A stretch of 64,000 nucleotides of DNA from Primorskyibacter flagellatus (GCF_900176485.1 NZ_FWYD01000015.1:1-64000), one strand, 5' to 3'; positions 1-9,376 are shown, numbered from the stretch's first letter. Numbers and translations are program-made. The notes: a model not told the origin generated them from the sequence alone.

Positions 1-1739
1 GGTGCGTCATCCCGGCGGAAGTTGAATTCGCGCTGGTGTTCGCTGTGGAACCCGTCGATCAAGGCCTCAATATCGGTGACCTTGGACGGCGCAGATACTG
101 CCAAGGCACGCCATTGGCCCTGATACATCATCTCGACCGTGCGCTGCATGACAATGTCCTTGGGCGCTACGCCTTCGTGCTTCAAACGATCAGCGGCCAT
201 GGCCTCCAGCCGCTCGAAGGCGGCCTCCAAATCCTCCGGCTTGGTATCAGCCGCAGCAGCCATGAAGCTGTCTGAGAAGTCGTGCTGGATATCGACCAGC
301 AGGCAACCCAGAGCCGATGTCACACCCGGATTGGGCGGGATAATGACAGTCGGGATCGACAACTCCTTGGCAATTGCCGCACCATGCAACGCCCCGGCTC
401 CGCCAAACGCCACAAGCGCGAAGTCCCGTGGGTCATAACCTCGGCTAATCGACAGCAAACGCACCGCATTGGCCATATTTGCGTTTGCAACCGCAACCAC
501 GGCTTCGGCGGCTTCGTGCAGCTCCATTCCGAAAGGCTCGGCCACAGTCTCTCTGACCGACGCTTCGGCCAGGGCGGGATCAAGGGTAATCTTGCCCCCC
601 GCGAGCGATGTGCCAAGGCGGCCCAGCACAACATTGGCGTCCGTGTTTGTGGCCACTTCATTGCCGTTCTTGTAGCAGGCAGGCCCAGGGAAGGCGCCCG
701 CAGATTGCGGTCCGTTGCGCAGTGACCCGCCTTCGTCTTTCCACGCCAGAGATCCGCCGCCCGCACCAATGGTCAGCACTTCGATCGACGGGAACCGGAT
801 CGGATAGCCATATTCGATATACCAGTCTTTGGTGACACGCGACTTGCCTTCATACACCAAGGATACGTCCGTGCTGGTCCCGCCCATGTCAAAACCGATA
901 GAATTGTCAAACCCGCAAAGGTTGCCAATAAAGCGGCTGGCAATCGCGCCCGCGGCAATGCCCGACCCTGCCAGACGCGCGGCAAAGTCTTTAACGCTGG
1001 CCGGGGTCATCACGCCGCCGCCCGTGTGCAGCAACAGCAGATCGCGTTCGTAGCCGCCGTCAGCCAGCTTACCCTCAAGGCGCGCTACATAATCAACGAC
1101 CGAAGGCGACACGACCGCGTTTGCCATCGTTGTCGAGAAACGCTCGTGCTCAAAAATCTCCGGCAGGACCTGTGAAGAGATCGACACCGGCACATCCGGC
1201 ATCACACTCAGCAGAATGTCTCGCATCCGCTCTTCATTGGCCCCATTGGTGTAAGAGTTCATAAAGCAGACAGCAACAGAGGCGACTTTGCGCTTCTTCA
1301 AAACATGCGCGATGCGCAGCGCTTCTTTTTCGTCCAGCTTTTCCAGAACCGTGCCGTTCGCGTCGACGCATTCACGGACGGTCAGACGGTCCCGACGCGG
1401 GATGTAGGGCTTGGCCACATCTTTGTAGGTGTCCCACAGATCCTCCTTGTTGGCCCGGCGGATTTCGACCACGTCGCGGAACCCTTCGGTGCAGATCATC
1501 GCAGAGCGCGCCAAATTACGTGTGATCAGCGCGTTTGTTGCCACGGTTGTCCCGTGCGAAAACATCGACACCTCGCTGAGGTCGATGCCGCCCTGATCAA
1601 TCCCGTTGAGAATGGCAACCATCGGGTCATCCGGTGTCGATGACGTCTTTTCGATGCGGATCGCACCCGTTGTTTCGTCCATAATGACGACGTCGGTAAA
1701 CGTCCCACCCACATCTACGGCAACTCTTGTGTTCTTCAT
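1..1739 (-). CDS. Hydantoinase/oxoprolinase family protein (HyuA-like), 3' end outside window
   Basis: The protein begins MKNTRVAVDVGGTFTDVV, the N-terminal ATP-binding signature of the HyuA/5-oxoprolinase A family. Later segments such as GFDMGGTSTDVS and ALVAFGGAGALH are further family hallmarks. These enzymes open cyclic imides such as hydantoins or 5-oxoproline with ATP, normally with a HyuB partner. About 579 codons are present and the C-terminus lies beyond the left edge; HyuB is not visible. The ATG at 1739 follows an AAGGATG ribosome site. The AraC-type regulator gene lies 87 bp upstream on the same strand and may control it. The substrate cannot be told from sequence. Confidence 0.88.
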   Translation of the reverse strand, partial: MKNTRVAVDVGGTFTDVVIMDETTGAIRIEKTSSTPDDPMVAILNGIDQGGIDLSEVSMFSHGTTVATNALITRNLARSAMICTEGFRDVVEIRRANKEDLWDTYKDVAKPYIPRRDRLTVRECVDANGTVLEKLDEKEALRIAHVLKKRKVASVAVCFMNSYTNGANEERMRDILLSVMPDVPVSISSQVLPEIFEHERFSTTMANAVVSPSVVDYVARLEGKLADGGYERDLLLLHTGGGVMTPASVKDFAARLAGSGIAAGAIASRFIGNLCGFDNSIGFDMGGTSTDVSLVYEGKSRVTKDWYIEYGYPIRFPSIEVLTIGAGGGSLAWKDEGGSLRNGPQSAGAFPGPACYKNGNEVATNTDANVVLGRLGTSLAGGKITLDPALAEASVRETVAEPFGMELHEAAEAVVAVANANMANAVRLLSISRGYDPRDFALVAFGGAGALHGAAIAKELSIPTVIIPPNPGVTSALGCLLVDIQHDFSDSFMAAAADTKPEDLEAAFERLEAMAADRLKHEGVAPKDIVMQRTVEMMYQGQWRALAVSAPSKVTDIEALIDGFHSEHQREFNFRRDDA

Positions 1740-1826
1740 GTCTACATCCTTCAAAAGACAACAGGGCATCAGGAAGGCGCCGGCGAAAGCCGACCCTACT
1801 TGGGGGTTTTCGGTTTTAGCTAAGGG

Positions 1827-2789
1827 TTACGGAGGGGCCGTCTTCTGGCCTTGCTGCGCGGCTTTGCGCGTTTCGGTCGGTGTGCAGCCGAACTGCGCAC
1901 GATAGGCTTTGTTAAACTGGGATTGATCCGAAAACCCCCACCGATGGGCTATCTCGGCAATTGTGATGGGCCCTACGACGCTCAGGTCCTCGCGCGCGCG
2001 CACCAGACGCTTTTCGCGGATGAACCCGGAAACCGACCTGCCCGACTCCGAGAACAGTTGTTGCAGATAGCGCTGCGACACATTGCAGGCCTCTGCCACA
2101 AGACTTGAGGAGAGATTCTCATTGAAGAGGTTGTTGCGGATAAACTGTTCTGCGCGGTGCAGATGTGCTGCGCGGATTGTCGAGGTTTCGCTGTCCAGCA
2201 CACGGTCATCTTTGCGGATTGAGAGGCACAGCAGATCAAGGATGTGCTTGCCAGCGGCCGCGCGCGCCTGCTCATCAAGCAAATCGACGTGCAGCGCCGT
2301 TGTCTTGACGGTATCCAGAAAATAACTGGCCACGCCGGCTGTGCCATCAAAACTCAGCGCGCCCAAACGGTCTGTTGGGCCGATGCGGGCCCGCACGCTT
2401 TCGGAAGACACCTTCAGCACCAACAGCTCGTTCGTCTGTTCATGCCAGAACTCGTAGGGCAAATCGCCCCGTTCTACCAGAAACTCGCCCGGTGAACATT
2501 TCGCCTGGCGGGCATTCTGGTCAAAGCCGACCGTCCCCAATCTTGGAATGGTAATCAGCAGACTGCTTTCAACTTCGTCCAGAAAGTGCCGCTTGTGCCT
2601 TTTGTAGAGAATGCCATCGCAACGCATCTGCGACAGACCGACGATACCGAGGTTCCAAGTATTGAGATCACCTGAAAAGGACTGGTCATCCGCCATCGTG
2701 GTCTCTAGGGGAAAGAACGTATCTGAGACAGCCGCCTGCCACTGGGTGGCAGTCATGAGCTTGTTTGCAGTTTTGTCCTTCTGATTCAT
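1827..2789 (-). CDS. AraC-family transcriptional regulator
   Basis: 320 aa. The first two thirds fit the cupin-like AraC-binding domain. The C-terminal ~100 residues hold two helix-turn-helix units, including SSLVAEACNVSQRYLQQLF and TIAEIAHRWGFSDQSQFNKAY, the usual AraC/XylS DNA-binding pattern. The ATG at 2789 is preceded by GGGGA at good spacing. It lies upstream of, and in line with, the hydantoinase gene and diverges from the aminotransferase, so it probably regulates one or both. The effector is unknown. Confidence 0.88.
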   Translation of the reverse strand: MNQKDKTANKLMTATQWQAAVSDTFFPLETTMADDQSFSGDLNTWNLGIVGLSQMRCDGILYKRHKRHFLDEVESSLLITIPRLGTVGFDQNARQAKCSPGEFLVERGDLPYEFWHEQTNELLVLKVSSESVRARIGPTDRLGALSFDGTAGVASYFLDTVKTTALHVDLLDEQARAAAGKHILDLLCLSIRKDDRVLDSETSTIRAAHLHRAEQFIRNNLFNENLSSSLVAEACNVSQRYLQQLFSESGRSVSGFIREKRLVRAREDLSVVGPITIAEIAHRWGFSDQSQFNKAYRAQFGCTPTETRKAAQQGQKTAPP

Positions 2790-3340
2790 CTAACGTCCCC
2801 AAAACACAAATGGCGAAAACACAACTGTCTCATGTGTTAAAATGATCGTAGCACCGTTCCGGCCAACCACTTTGGCAAAAAACGCACAAACTCTTGTGTC
2901 ACGTGTCAATTCGCGCACTTGCGATTCTTTCATCGGGCCCAGAAAGGCCCTGGAAAATCCTAAATATCTAACTAAAACATATTTTTACCAACCATTTGCA
3001 GCGCGAGAACACCGCCAAATCGGGTCTTGGTTTTGTGAAACGGAAAGCTGCGAAGGCAACAACCTGAGCGGGATTGGGCCGCATTTTCCCCAAGATTCAC
3101 GGCCGCTGCGCTTCAAAAAAACGAAGCATCCAAACAGAATCACAGGATGGAAGTGTCCTCAAACCACGACCGAAATCCCGGCGGGCGTTTCTGCTTCAAA
3201 TGGGCGGCCTCGCTGGCCCGCAGACAGGATGCTCGGAACAAAACTGCTTGCTAAAAGCAAGAAAGCGGCGATAGCACTGAGGGCAAATCGCGGCCCCCTG
3301 CCGCGTGAAAAACGCCAACTTACAAGAAGTGATGCCTGCC
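2790..3340. promoter_or_regulatory. Divergent intergenic region, AraC regulator / aminotransferase
   Basis: About 550 bp with no convincing gene. It contains an AT-rich stretch near 2955-2995 (AAATATCTAACTAAAACAT and following), unlike the GC-rich flanks, and must hold the promoters of both divergent genes. No exact operator could be assigned by eye. Confidence 0.45.
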
Positions 3341-4714
3341 ATGGATGTGCGACCAAATTCAGACGAAGCCCGTGATATCGCTTATCATTTTCACAGCTAT
3401 ACCAATGCCGAAGCGCATGAAAAAATTGGTCCGCTGATCATTGAATCAGGCGAGGGAATCCACGTCACCGACTCAAACGGCAACCGCTATATCGAGGGCA
3501 TGTCCGGCCTTTGGAGCGTGGCAGTCGGGTTCAACGAACAACGCCTTGTGGATGTCGCCAGCCGGCAAATGCAAAAGCTGCCTTACTACCACAACTTCTC
3601 GCACCGCTCGCATGGTCCGGCGATTGATCTTGCTGAAAAGCTGATCGAAATAGCCCCCGTGCCAATGAGCAAGGTTTTCTATACCAACTCGGGCTCCGAG
3701 GCGAACGATACGATCGTCAAGATGGTCTGGTATCGCTCGAACGCGCTCGGCAAGCCCGAGAAAAAGAAGATCATCTCGCGCCTGCGCGGCTATCACGGCG
3801 TGACAGTCGCAGCCGCGTCGATGACGGGTCTGCCCTATAACCACAAGTCCTTCGATCTGCCGATGGAGGGCATCTTGCACACCACTTGCCCGCACTACTG
3901 GCGCGAAGGTCAGGACGGCGAAAGCGAAGAAGCTTTTGCGTCACGCTGTGCCCAAGATCTTGATGACATGATCCAATCAGAGGGCCCCGAAACTGTAGCC
4001 GCATTCATCGCCGAGCCTGTCATGGGCGCGGGCGGTGTTGTTGTTCCTCCGGCGACCTACTGGGAGAAAATCCAAGCGGTTCTGGCGAAATACGATATCC
4101 TTCTTATCGCAGATGAAGTGATTTGCGGTTTTGGCCGCACGGGCAACATGTTTGGCTCTACAACCTTTGACATAAAGCCCGACATTCTCACCATGTCCAA
4201 GCAGATCACCTCCAGCTATTTCCCCTTTTCGGCTTTCATGATCAACGATCGGGTCTATCAGCCAATCGCCGACGAAAGCGGGCGCATCGGTGTTCTGGGG
4301 CATGGCTATACGGGCGGTGGCCACCCCGTCGGCGCAGCCGTAGCGCTGGAAAACATCAAGATTATCGAAGAGCGCGATCTTGTGGCCAATGCCGCCGAAC
4401 GCGGTGCAGAATTGCAAGCTGGATTGACCGACCTGACGTCCCACCCTCTCGTTGGAGAGGCACGTGGCATTGGCCTCATAGGCGCACTTGAATTGATCGC
4501 CCCAGAGGGTAAATCAGGCGATTTTGCCCCTGGAAAACTCGGCGCCCAAATGAACGCAATCATGCTGCGCAACGGCCTCATCTCACGTAATATGACAGAC
4601 GCGATGGCATTTTGTCCGCCATTGATAGTGGGCGCGAATGACGTGCGAGAAATCATCCAGATCACAAAAAAGAGTCTGGAGGAACTGGCCGCAGACATAA
4701 ACGGGGCCGCCTAG
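3341..4714 (+). CDS. Class III (omega) aminotransferase, PLP-dependent
   Basis: About 457 aa. N-terminal PNSDEARDIAYHFHSYTNA, the PLP-site YTNSGSEANDTIVK, LLIADEVICGFGRTG and the Schiff-base lysine in TMSKQITSSYFPFSA are standard for class III aminotransferases of the omega-amino acid/diamine:pyruvate type. It moves an amino group from an amine or omega-amino acid to an oxo acid in the cytoplasm. Starts at 3305 (GTG), 3332 (ATG) and 3341 (ATG) are possible. I chose 3341 because AAGAAG (3324-3329) is at workable distance and homologues begin near this point. Its neighbours suggest catabolism of a nitrogen compound, but the substrate is not determined. Confidence 0.88.
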   Translation: MDVRPNSDEARDIAYHFHSYTNAEAHEKIGPLIIESGEGIHVTDSNGNRYIEGMSGLWSVAVGFNEQRLVDVASRQMQKLPYYHNFSHRSHGPAIDLAEKLIEIAPVPMSKVFYTNSGSEANDTIVKMVWYRSNALGKPEKKKIISRLRGYHGVTVAAASMTGLPYNHKSFDLPMEGILHTTCPHYWREGQDGESEEAFASRCAQDLDDMIQSEGPETVAAFIAEPVMGAGGVVVPPATYWEKIQAVLAKYDILLIADEVICGFGRTGNMFGSTTFDIKPDILTMSKQITSSYFPFSAFMINDRVYQPIADESGRIGVLGHGYTGGGHPVGAAVALENIKIIEERDLVANAAERGAELQAGLTDLTSHPLVGEARGIGLIGALELIAPEGKSGDFAPGKLGAQMNAIMLRNGLISRNMTDAMAFCPPLIVGANDVREIIQITKKSLEELAADINGAA

Positions 4715-4971
4715 TCAGGGGAACGACAAGCCAGAACTCTTACCCTTTCCCATCCGGGAAAAACTTGGGTCGGCCTGTCTACACATTTTCCGGGTGGCGC
4801 CTGTCACGCGAGCTGATCTTTACAAATCTCGTTCAACCAAGAGCTTCTTCGGGTGAACCTTTGCTGAGCGGCTTTCAGACCGGCGAGACTCCGTTCTTGT
4901 TGACGGCCTCTTCGTTGCTTTGGTGCGTTGCGGCGGCGCGGGCCGAGCTGTGACGCGCAGGACGCGGACGA
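4715..4971. other. Intergenic, nothing recognised
   Basis: About 260 bp between the aminotransferase stop and the toxin remnant. A short inverted repeat (TTTCCC/GGGAAA near 4746-4761) could be a weak terminator. No gene is supported. Confidence 0.4.
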
Positions 4972-5293
4972 CATGCGCGACGCGCTTCTGCATGAGGCGG
5001 CAGAGGCGCGCCGCTTGCCCTCTGATCCTGACTGGGACGTCATCGAAAACTCCGGCCTCACCTGGGGCGGGCCGATCAGGGAGCAGGGTGGACCGTGGTA
5101 GGATCACCTGGAACGATTGGGCGGTTTGGGAGAGCGCACGCCCGACAACTTCAAGACGTTCGATTTCTTCGACGAAGATCGAGGCCTTGCCACAAGCGCA
5201 AAGACGCTCGAAACCCGCGCGCCGGGATATGCGGACCGGCCCAGCCGTATCTTTGGTGCATTGAAGCGCTATATTGATCAGATCGACAAGTTT
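4972..5293 (+). pseudogene. Remnant of a restriction-endonuclease-fold (CdiA-CT-like) toxin with in-frame stop
   Basis: Reading from the ATG at 4972, one frame gives WDVIENSGLTWGGPIREQGGPW, then a TAG at 5098-5100. It continues in the same frame as DHLERLGGLGERTPDNFKTF, DFFDEDRGLATSAKTLETR and SRIFGALKRYIDQIDKF. The FKTFDF, ATSxKTLxT and LKxYID motifs in this order match the endonuclease toxin domain found at the C-termini of CdiA and other polymorphic toxins, from my knowledge of that family. Homology stops at about 5293, where an ArdA remnant begins on the other strand. There is no intact delivery module or start region, so I read it as a dead fragment. Confidence 0.5.
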
Positions 5294-5296
5294 GGA

Positions 5297-5453
5297 GGGG
5301 GTGTCGTAGGAGAAACAGTAATACTGCAAGCTCTCTGGGATTTCACCGTAAAGCCCTTCATCTACAAACTTCTCGGCCAGCTCCCGCAATGTCTCGACAT
5401 GGTAGATGTCAATGTCATGCTGACCGAGCATTTCCTCGAAAGTGTATCCGCAT
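5297..5453 (-). pseudogene. C-terminal fragment of antirestriction protein ArdA
   Basis: Minus-strand frame reads CGYTFEEMLGQHDIDIYHVE then TLRELAEKFVDEGLYGEIPE and SLQYY. This matches the C-terminal part of alphaproteobacterial ArdA proteins, whose consensus there is close to DIDIYxxxxLRELAEQFVDEGLFGxIPxxLQYYIDYDAIARDL. Homology starts exactly at the left terminus of the IS66 element and ends where the toxin remnant starts, so both ends are lost. ArdA mimics B-DNA to block type I restriction enzymes; this fragment cannot be functional. Confidence 0.55.
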
Positions 5454-5478
5454 TGTAAGCATCCAGGGAAGCCCCTCT
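5454..5478 (+). repeat. Left terminal inverted repeat of the IS66 element
   Basis: Begins TGTAAGCATCC and ends CCCCTCT. It pairs with the repeat at 8436-8460 with two mismatches over 25 bp. Confidence 0.85.
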
Positions 5479-5517
5479 GCACTGTGATCATAGCAGCTCG
5501 TTGATTGTCATTCGGCG

Positions 5518-5847
5518 CTAATGATTGGCCGTGGTTCCGACCAGTTTCAGCCCAACAATCCCAGCAACAATCAAGAGAAGACAGGCGACACGAGCCAAGT
5601 CTTTTTGCTCTCCCAAGATGGTCATTCCAATAATAGCAACGCCCACAGCCCCAATACCTGCCCAAACGGCATATGCAGTACCTACGGGAATGTCTTTCAT
5701 TGCTTCAGCCAAGAGCCAGAAGCTTGCGATCATTGCGAGCACGGTCAGGACAGATGGCTGAAGTTTCGTGAAGCCTTGAGTGTATTTCAGACCAATTACC
5801 CACCCACATTCAAGAAGACCCGCAAAGAACAAGTAAACCCAAGCCAT
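5518..5847 (-). CDS. gdx: SMR-family guanidinium exporter (Gdx/SugE type), IS66 passenger
   Basis: 109 aa with four hydrophobic helices. The conserved transport glutamate lies in [19 protein letters not shown], and [17 protein letters not shown] is the signature segment of the SugE/Gdx branch of small multidrug resistance proteins. That branch exports guanidinium or small quaternary amines by proton exchange as an antiparallel dimer. The ATG at 5847 follows GGAGGT. It lies 32 bp downstream of tnpC, in the same direction and inside the terminal repeats of the IS66 element, so it moves with the element. No guanidine riboswitch is visible; expression probably depends on transposase read-through. 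Confidence 0.9.
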   Translation of the reverse strand: MAWVYLFFAGLLECGWVIGLKYTQGFTKLQPSVLTVLAMIASFWLLAEAMKDIPVGTAYAVWAGIGAVGVAIIGMTILGEQKDLARVACLLLIVAGIVGLKLVGTTANH

Positions 5848-5879
5848 TTTACCTCCATAGGCGTCAATGAAAAGTTTGA

Positions 5880-7583
5880 TCAGGCGGCGTGTTGATCCCC
5901 GACCTCAGCATTCTGCGCGTTGATCATGCCCTGAGATGCCCAAGGTAGCAACAGGGGGATGCGATTGACGGGATGATCCTGGATGCGTTCGAGCACCCAA
6001 GCGAGCCAGGCTTCGGGATTGACGTTGTTCATCTTTGCGGTCTCGATGAGAGTATAGGCGATTGCTGCGGATTTGCCGCCTGCCTCTGACCCCATGAAGA
6101 GGTAGTTCTTTCTTCCAACGGCCACAGGACGCACTGCCCGCTCGGCTGTGTTATTGTCGATTTCCAAGAAGCCGTTGTCGAGATAAGGCCGTGCCTTTGG
6201 CAGGCGCGCGAGGGCATATCGGATGGCCTTAGCCAGTGGCGTCTTGCCGGAGATTTTACCCAACTGCTCCTTGAGCCAGATCTCCAGATCATCAAAGATG
6301 GGCTTGGCGAGTTCCTGACGCAGGGCCACGCGCTCATGGGGTGGTAGGAACCGTGCCTGTGTTTCAACGTCATAGAGCTTTCGAATGCGCAAGACCGCTT
6401 CGCCCGCCACAGGCAGCTTCAGGCTTTCATACAGGGCATAAAACTCCCGTCGCACATGGGCCATACAGGCCATCTCCTTGATGCGCCCCGTGCGGTAGGC
6501 ATCGTTATAGCCTGCATAGGCGTCCGCATGGGCGTAGCCCGTGTAGGATTTGAGATGTTCGCTCGGGTGTTCCGCACCTCGGTTGGTGGAGAACTGATAC
6601 CACACGGCGGGTGGCGCGGCCCCGGACCAGGCGCTCTCATCTCGGGCATAGACCCATAGCCGTGCGGTTTTGCTCTTGTTTTTGCCACGCCCTTTGCCCT
6701 TCTGGAGCAGCTTGACCGTGGTATCATCCATGAAGATGGCTTGTGCCTCAAACACATGGTCACGGATGGCATCTGCCACGCGTTCAAGCAGCTTGGTGCA
6801 TTTGCCCACCCAGAGGGCCATGAGCGATCCGCTCAGGTCGATGCCTTCGTTCTCAAACATCTGGCTTTGGCGATAGAGCGGCAGGTGATAGCCGTATTTG
6901 CAGCACAGGATATGCGCCATCAGCGCGGGACCCACAAAGCTCTTGGGGATGGGGCGGCTTGGCATCTCCGCCTGAACCACCTTGTCACAGCAGCTACAGG
7001 CCAAACGCGGGCGGTTGATCTGATTGACGATGTAATGGCCTGGAACATATTCCAACTCTTCCAGAACATCTGTTCCCAGCTCCCTGAAGCGGCCACCACA
7101 GTCTTCACAGGTCTCACCGGGGGTGATGGTCTTCTTGACCCGCTTAAGCCCCTTTGGGAAAGGCTTGCGTTTGCGCGGGGTGCGCGGCGGCTTTGGGACG
7201 TCTGCCTCGGAAGACGTCTGGCCCTCACCATCACCTTCAGTCTCTGCGGCTTGCTCGATCTCCAACTCTTCGAGGATCAGTTCCAGCGCCAGTTGCGCGC
7301 TGCTTTCCGACTTTGACCCAAAGCGGTGCTTTTTGTGACCATGCAATTGCAAGCGCAGATCAGCAATGAGGGTATCTCGGCTCTGGATGGCCCGCGCATG
7401 GGCGGTGCGCTCGGCAGCAAGGGCGGCTTCCATCTCATCCTTGAGGCGTTTTTGGGCGGAGGCATGGCTCAACGATTGGCCCAACAACTCCGCATCCTTA
7501 CGGGCCAGTTCCGCCGCTTGTGCGGCTACAAAGGCCTGCACGTCAGGTGGCAGATCAGCCAGATTTGGAGGGGTCTTACGCAT
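5880..7583 (-). CDS. tnpC: IS66 transposase TnpC
   Basis: About 567 aa. It has the family order: an N-terminal coiled-coil/leucine-rich part, a zinc-binding CEDCGGRF...CSCCDK region, then a DDE catalytic core with [24 protein letters not shown] and [20 protein letters not shown], and the C-terminal IS66 helix. ATGs at 7598 and 7583 are possible; I prefer 7583 ([15 protein letters not shown]) by family length. No disruption is visible, so the element may be active. Confidence 0.93.
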   Translation of the reverse strand: MRKTPPNLADLPPDVQAFVAAQAAELARKDAELLGQSLSHASAQKRLKDEMEAALAAERTAHARAIQSRDTLIADLRLQLHGHKKHRFGSKSESSAQLALELILEELEIEQAAETEGDGEGQTSSEADVPKPPRTPRKRKPFPKGLKRVKKTITPGETCEDCGGRFRELGTDVLEELEYVPGHYIVNQINRPRLACSCCDKVVQAEMPSRPIPKSFVGPALMAHILCCKYGYHLPLYRQSQMFENEGIDLSGSLMALWVGKCTKLLERVADAIRDHVFEAQAIFMDDTTVKLLQKGKGRGKNKSKTARLWVYARDESAWSGAAPPAVWYQFSTNRGAEHPSEHLKSYTGYAHADAYAGYNDAYRTGRIKEMACMAHVRREFYALYESLKLPVAGEAVLRIRKLYDVETQARFLPPHERVALRQELAKPIFDDLEIWLKEQLGKISGKTPLAKAIRYALARLPKARPYLDNGFLEIDNNTAERAVRPVAVGRKNYLFMGSEAGGKSAAIAYTLIETAKMNNVNPEAWLAWVLERIQDHPVNRIPLLLPWASQGMINAQNAEVGDQHAA

Positions 7584-7652
7584 GCCATTCCATAGCAAAA
7601 TCGGACATCAGGGGGAATCCCAAAACAGCAAGAAAGCCCATAAAACATTGCC

Positions 7653-8000
7653 TCAGCCCACCATCGCGGGCCGCCATGTCTTCTGCGGCATGCGCCAGTC
7701 TATGCCTTCCATCAGCATGGCCAACTGCGCGCGGCTCAGGTTGATTTTACCCTCGCTGGCCGTGGGCCAGACAAACCGACCCCGCTCCAAGCGCTTGGTG
7801 AACAAGCATGCACCCTGACCGTCCCACCAGATCATCTTGATCTGATCACCTCGCCGTCCCCGGAACAAAAACAGATGGCCGGAATAGGGATCGCCCGCCA
7901 GAACCTGCGCGGTCTGTGCCGCCAGACCGTTGAACCCACGCCGCATGTCCGTCACACCCGCCGCCAGCCAGATCTTCGCATCCGCCAGAACAGGGATCAT
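7653..8000 (-). CDS. tnpB: IS66 accessory protein TnpB (Orf2)
   Basis: 115 aa beginning [20 protein letters not shown], with [20 protein letters not shown], the hallmarks of the IS66 Orf2/TnpB family. It overlaps the end of tnpA by four bases, implying translational coupling. It is required with TnpA and TnpC for transposition of IS66 elements. Confidence 0.95.
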   Translation of the reverse strand: MIPVLADAKIWLAAGVTDMRRGFNGLAAQTAQVLAGDPYSGHLFLFRGRRGDQIKMIWWDGQGACLFTKRLERGRFVWPTASEGKINLSRAQLAMLMEGIDWRMPQKTWRPAMVG

Positions 8001-8362
8001 GCCGCCAGCCCCCGCGCCAGTTCCAGCACAAAGCCAGCATCAACCCCGTCGCTAACGCTCAGCTTGCGCCCATTCTCCAGCGTGATCTCTATCCGGGAGC
8101 TGGCTGTAGGCCGCGCTTCCGGCAGCATCGGTACTGCATCGTGATCGCCGCCTGAAATCTCAACAGGCATGAACCCGGCATCATCAGACCCATCGGGTTG
8201 AAACCTGTCATCGCTGCGCCACGAATAAATCCGGCTTGTCGGCACGCCATGACGGCGAGAAACCATCGGCACACTGACACCATCGGCTTGGCTCTCTGCC
8301 ACCAACCGCCGCTTGAACTCATCCGAGTATTTGGAACCCCGCCCAACCCGCCGTTTACTCAT
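7997..8362 (-). CDS. tnpA: IS66 accessory protein TnpA (Orf1), HTH
   Basis: 121 aa. The N-terminal part ([20 protein letters not shown], then [14 protein letters not shown]) is a transposase-type helix-turn-helix, and the C-terminal part is the variable Orf1 region. It is the first gene of the tnpA-tnpB-tnpC-gdx order. Confidence 0.93.
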   Translation of the reverse strand: MSKRRVGRGSKYSDEFKRRLVAESQADGVSVPMVSRRHGVPTSRIYSWRSDDRFQPDGSDDAGFMPVEISGGDHDAVPMLPEARPTASSRIEITLENGRKLSVSDGVDAGFVLELARGLAA

Positions 8363-8435
8363 CTCAAAACCCTCATATTGCGCCAGTCAAATCGCCAGCC
8401 TCGCGCAATAATCGCACCTCAAATCAGCCCAAAAT

Positions 8436-8460
8436 AGAGGGGGTTCCCTTGATGCTTACA
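8436..8460 (-). repeat. Right terminal inverted repeat of the IS66 element
   Basis: Its reverse complement starts TGTAAGCATCAAGGGAA and ends CCCCTCT. It matches the left end at 23 of 25 positions. Confidence 0.85.
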
Positions 8461-8461
8461 C

Positions 8462-8695
8462 GCAAACGACTTTTTTAGGGATATGCTGTACAAATATGAA
8501 CTGGGTGACAAGGTAACCAATGAAGACGCCGAAATACTAACGCATCTCATGCATATGCATCCCGAAGCCGCCGAAAAGATCGGCCCGGGAATTGAAAGCT
8601 TCAGTGTAAGAACGGCGGATTACGGAACGCGCTGCTTCTGGGTCAACCGCGTCGATGGAACGACAGAAAAATTCTCCTTTCGAGCGTGTTACTGA
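8462..8695 (+). pseudogene. DCL/DUF3223-family protein, 5' end removed by IS66
   Basis: In-frame sequence from the IS66 boundary reads NDFFRDMLYKYELGDKVTNE, then DAEILTHLM, HPEAAEKIGPGIESF, YGTRCFWVNRVDGTTEKFSF. This fits the C-terminal two thirds of the DUF3223/DCL family (DKVTDEDAEFL..HPEAxEKIGxGI..TRCFxIxRxDGT..FSFxxC). The usual N-terminal ~35 residues are missing. The ATG at 8483 could still start a 70-residue product, but it would lack the family's first strand-helix region. Confidence 0.6.
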
Positions 8696-8926
8696 TCATC
8701 AACACAGAGCTGCCATCGGCTATCGCTCATTAATTGGCTCGTATTCGAGTTTATGCTCTTCCTGGTGTGCGGTGACCTGCCACTGGGCTCTGATCCAGCC
8801 ATGACTGGTGCCCGGTTGGTCTTAAGCTGCCTACGGATTCTGGACCGCCGAAAGGTGGAGGATCCGGTTGCCGAAAACAAACGCGAAATACATGCTATGC
8901 GAAATCTTCTTCTCTAAAATTCAATC
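8696..8926. other. Short intergenic region, nothing recognised
   Basis: About 230 bp. A plus-strand frame ending at the TAA at 8915-8917 could encode about 40 residues ending in a charged stretch, but it has no recognisable family or ribosome site. Confidence 0.3.
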
Positions 8927-9202
8927 TTAGTTCTGCGCCACGGCTGCCCTATACCCTCGCTGCTTTTTGCTAGCATGGAGCTTCATGAGCGCCGTGACAG
9001 CCTTGCCCTCGTCATCATGAAATTCGATCATCATCTGCCCTCGAAACCCGATACGGCCCCATTCCCGCACGAGGCATGCGCCGCCAAACAGGTCTGGTTG
9101 AACACTCATTCTATAGAAGCGCCGCATGTTGATAGACAGGTCGACCCGCTTGAGATCGACTGTCGTCGGGAACACTTCCATTTGCTGCATCGTATCCAAC
9201 AT
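8927..9202 (-). CDS. WGR domain-containing protein
   Basis: About 91 aa dominated by a WGR domain: NMRRFYRMSVQPDLFGGACL, VREWGRIGFRGQMM, then a charged C-terminal helix. WGR domains occur in PARPs and in many small plasmid proteins and are thought to bind nucleic acid. I chose the ATG at 9202 because AAGGG lies about 10 bases upstream; the upstream ATG at 9229 has no such site. It is divergent from the DUF2235 gene. Confidence 0.8.
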   Translation of the reverse strand: MLDTMQQMEVFPTTVDLKRVDLSINMRRFYRMSVQPDLFGGACLVREWGRIGFRGQMMIEFHDDEGKAVTALMKLHASKKQRGYRAAVAQN

Positions 9203-9376
9203 ATTGGGCAATCCCTTCTCATGTGTCACAATATCAGGTAGACATATGTGTTTCCACTATGTTCTAATTTTTCCCGACTCGGGCGAAACATTTCCGCTGC
9301 ACTCTCTCCTAGCTTGGCAGAACTGCTGCAGGTTTAGGATTTTGACTGTACTTCGTGTTCTTGAATAGGGCGACAA

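Larger units (their letters stand above)
5454..8460 (-). mobile_element. IS66-family insertion sequence carrying an SMR passenger gene
   Basis: The element is about 3.0 kb. The left end (5454-5478) and the reverse complement of the right end (8436-8460) agree at 23 of 25 positions and both begin TGTAAGCATC, as IS66-family termini do. Inside, all on the minus strand, are tnpA, tnpB, tnpC and then an SMR exporter gene between tnpC and the left repeat. No 8-bp target duplication is seen: left flank TCCGCATT, right flank CGCAAACG. The flanks are truncated genes (ArdA and DCL fragments), which suggests deletion or recombination after insertion. Confidence 0.85.

Noticed and set aside
4820-5665. 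Long minus-strand frame spanning the ArdA fragment and toxin remnant
   Set aside because: Only the stretch 5297-5453 looks like a protein. The parts inside gdx and the toxin remnant are antisense shadow sequence.
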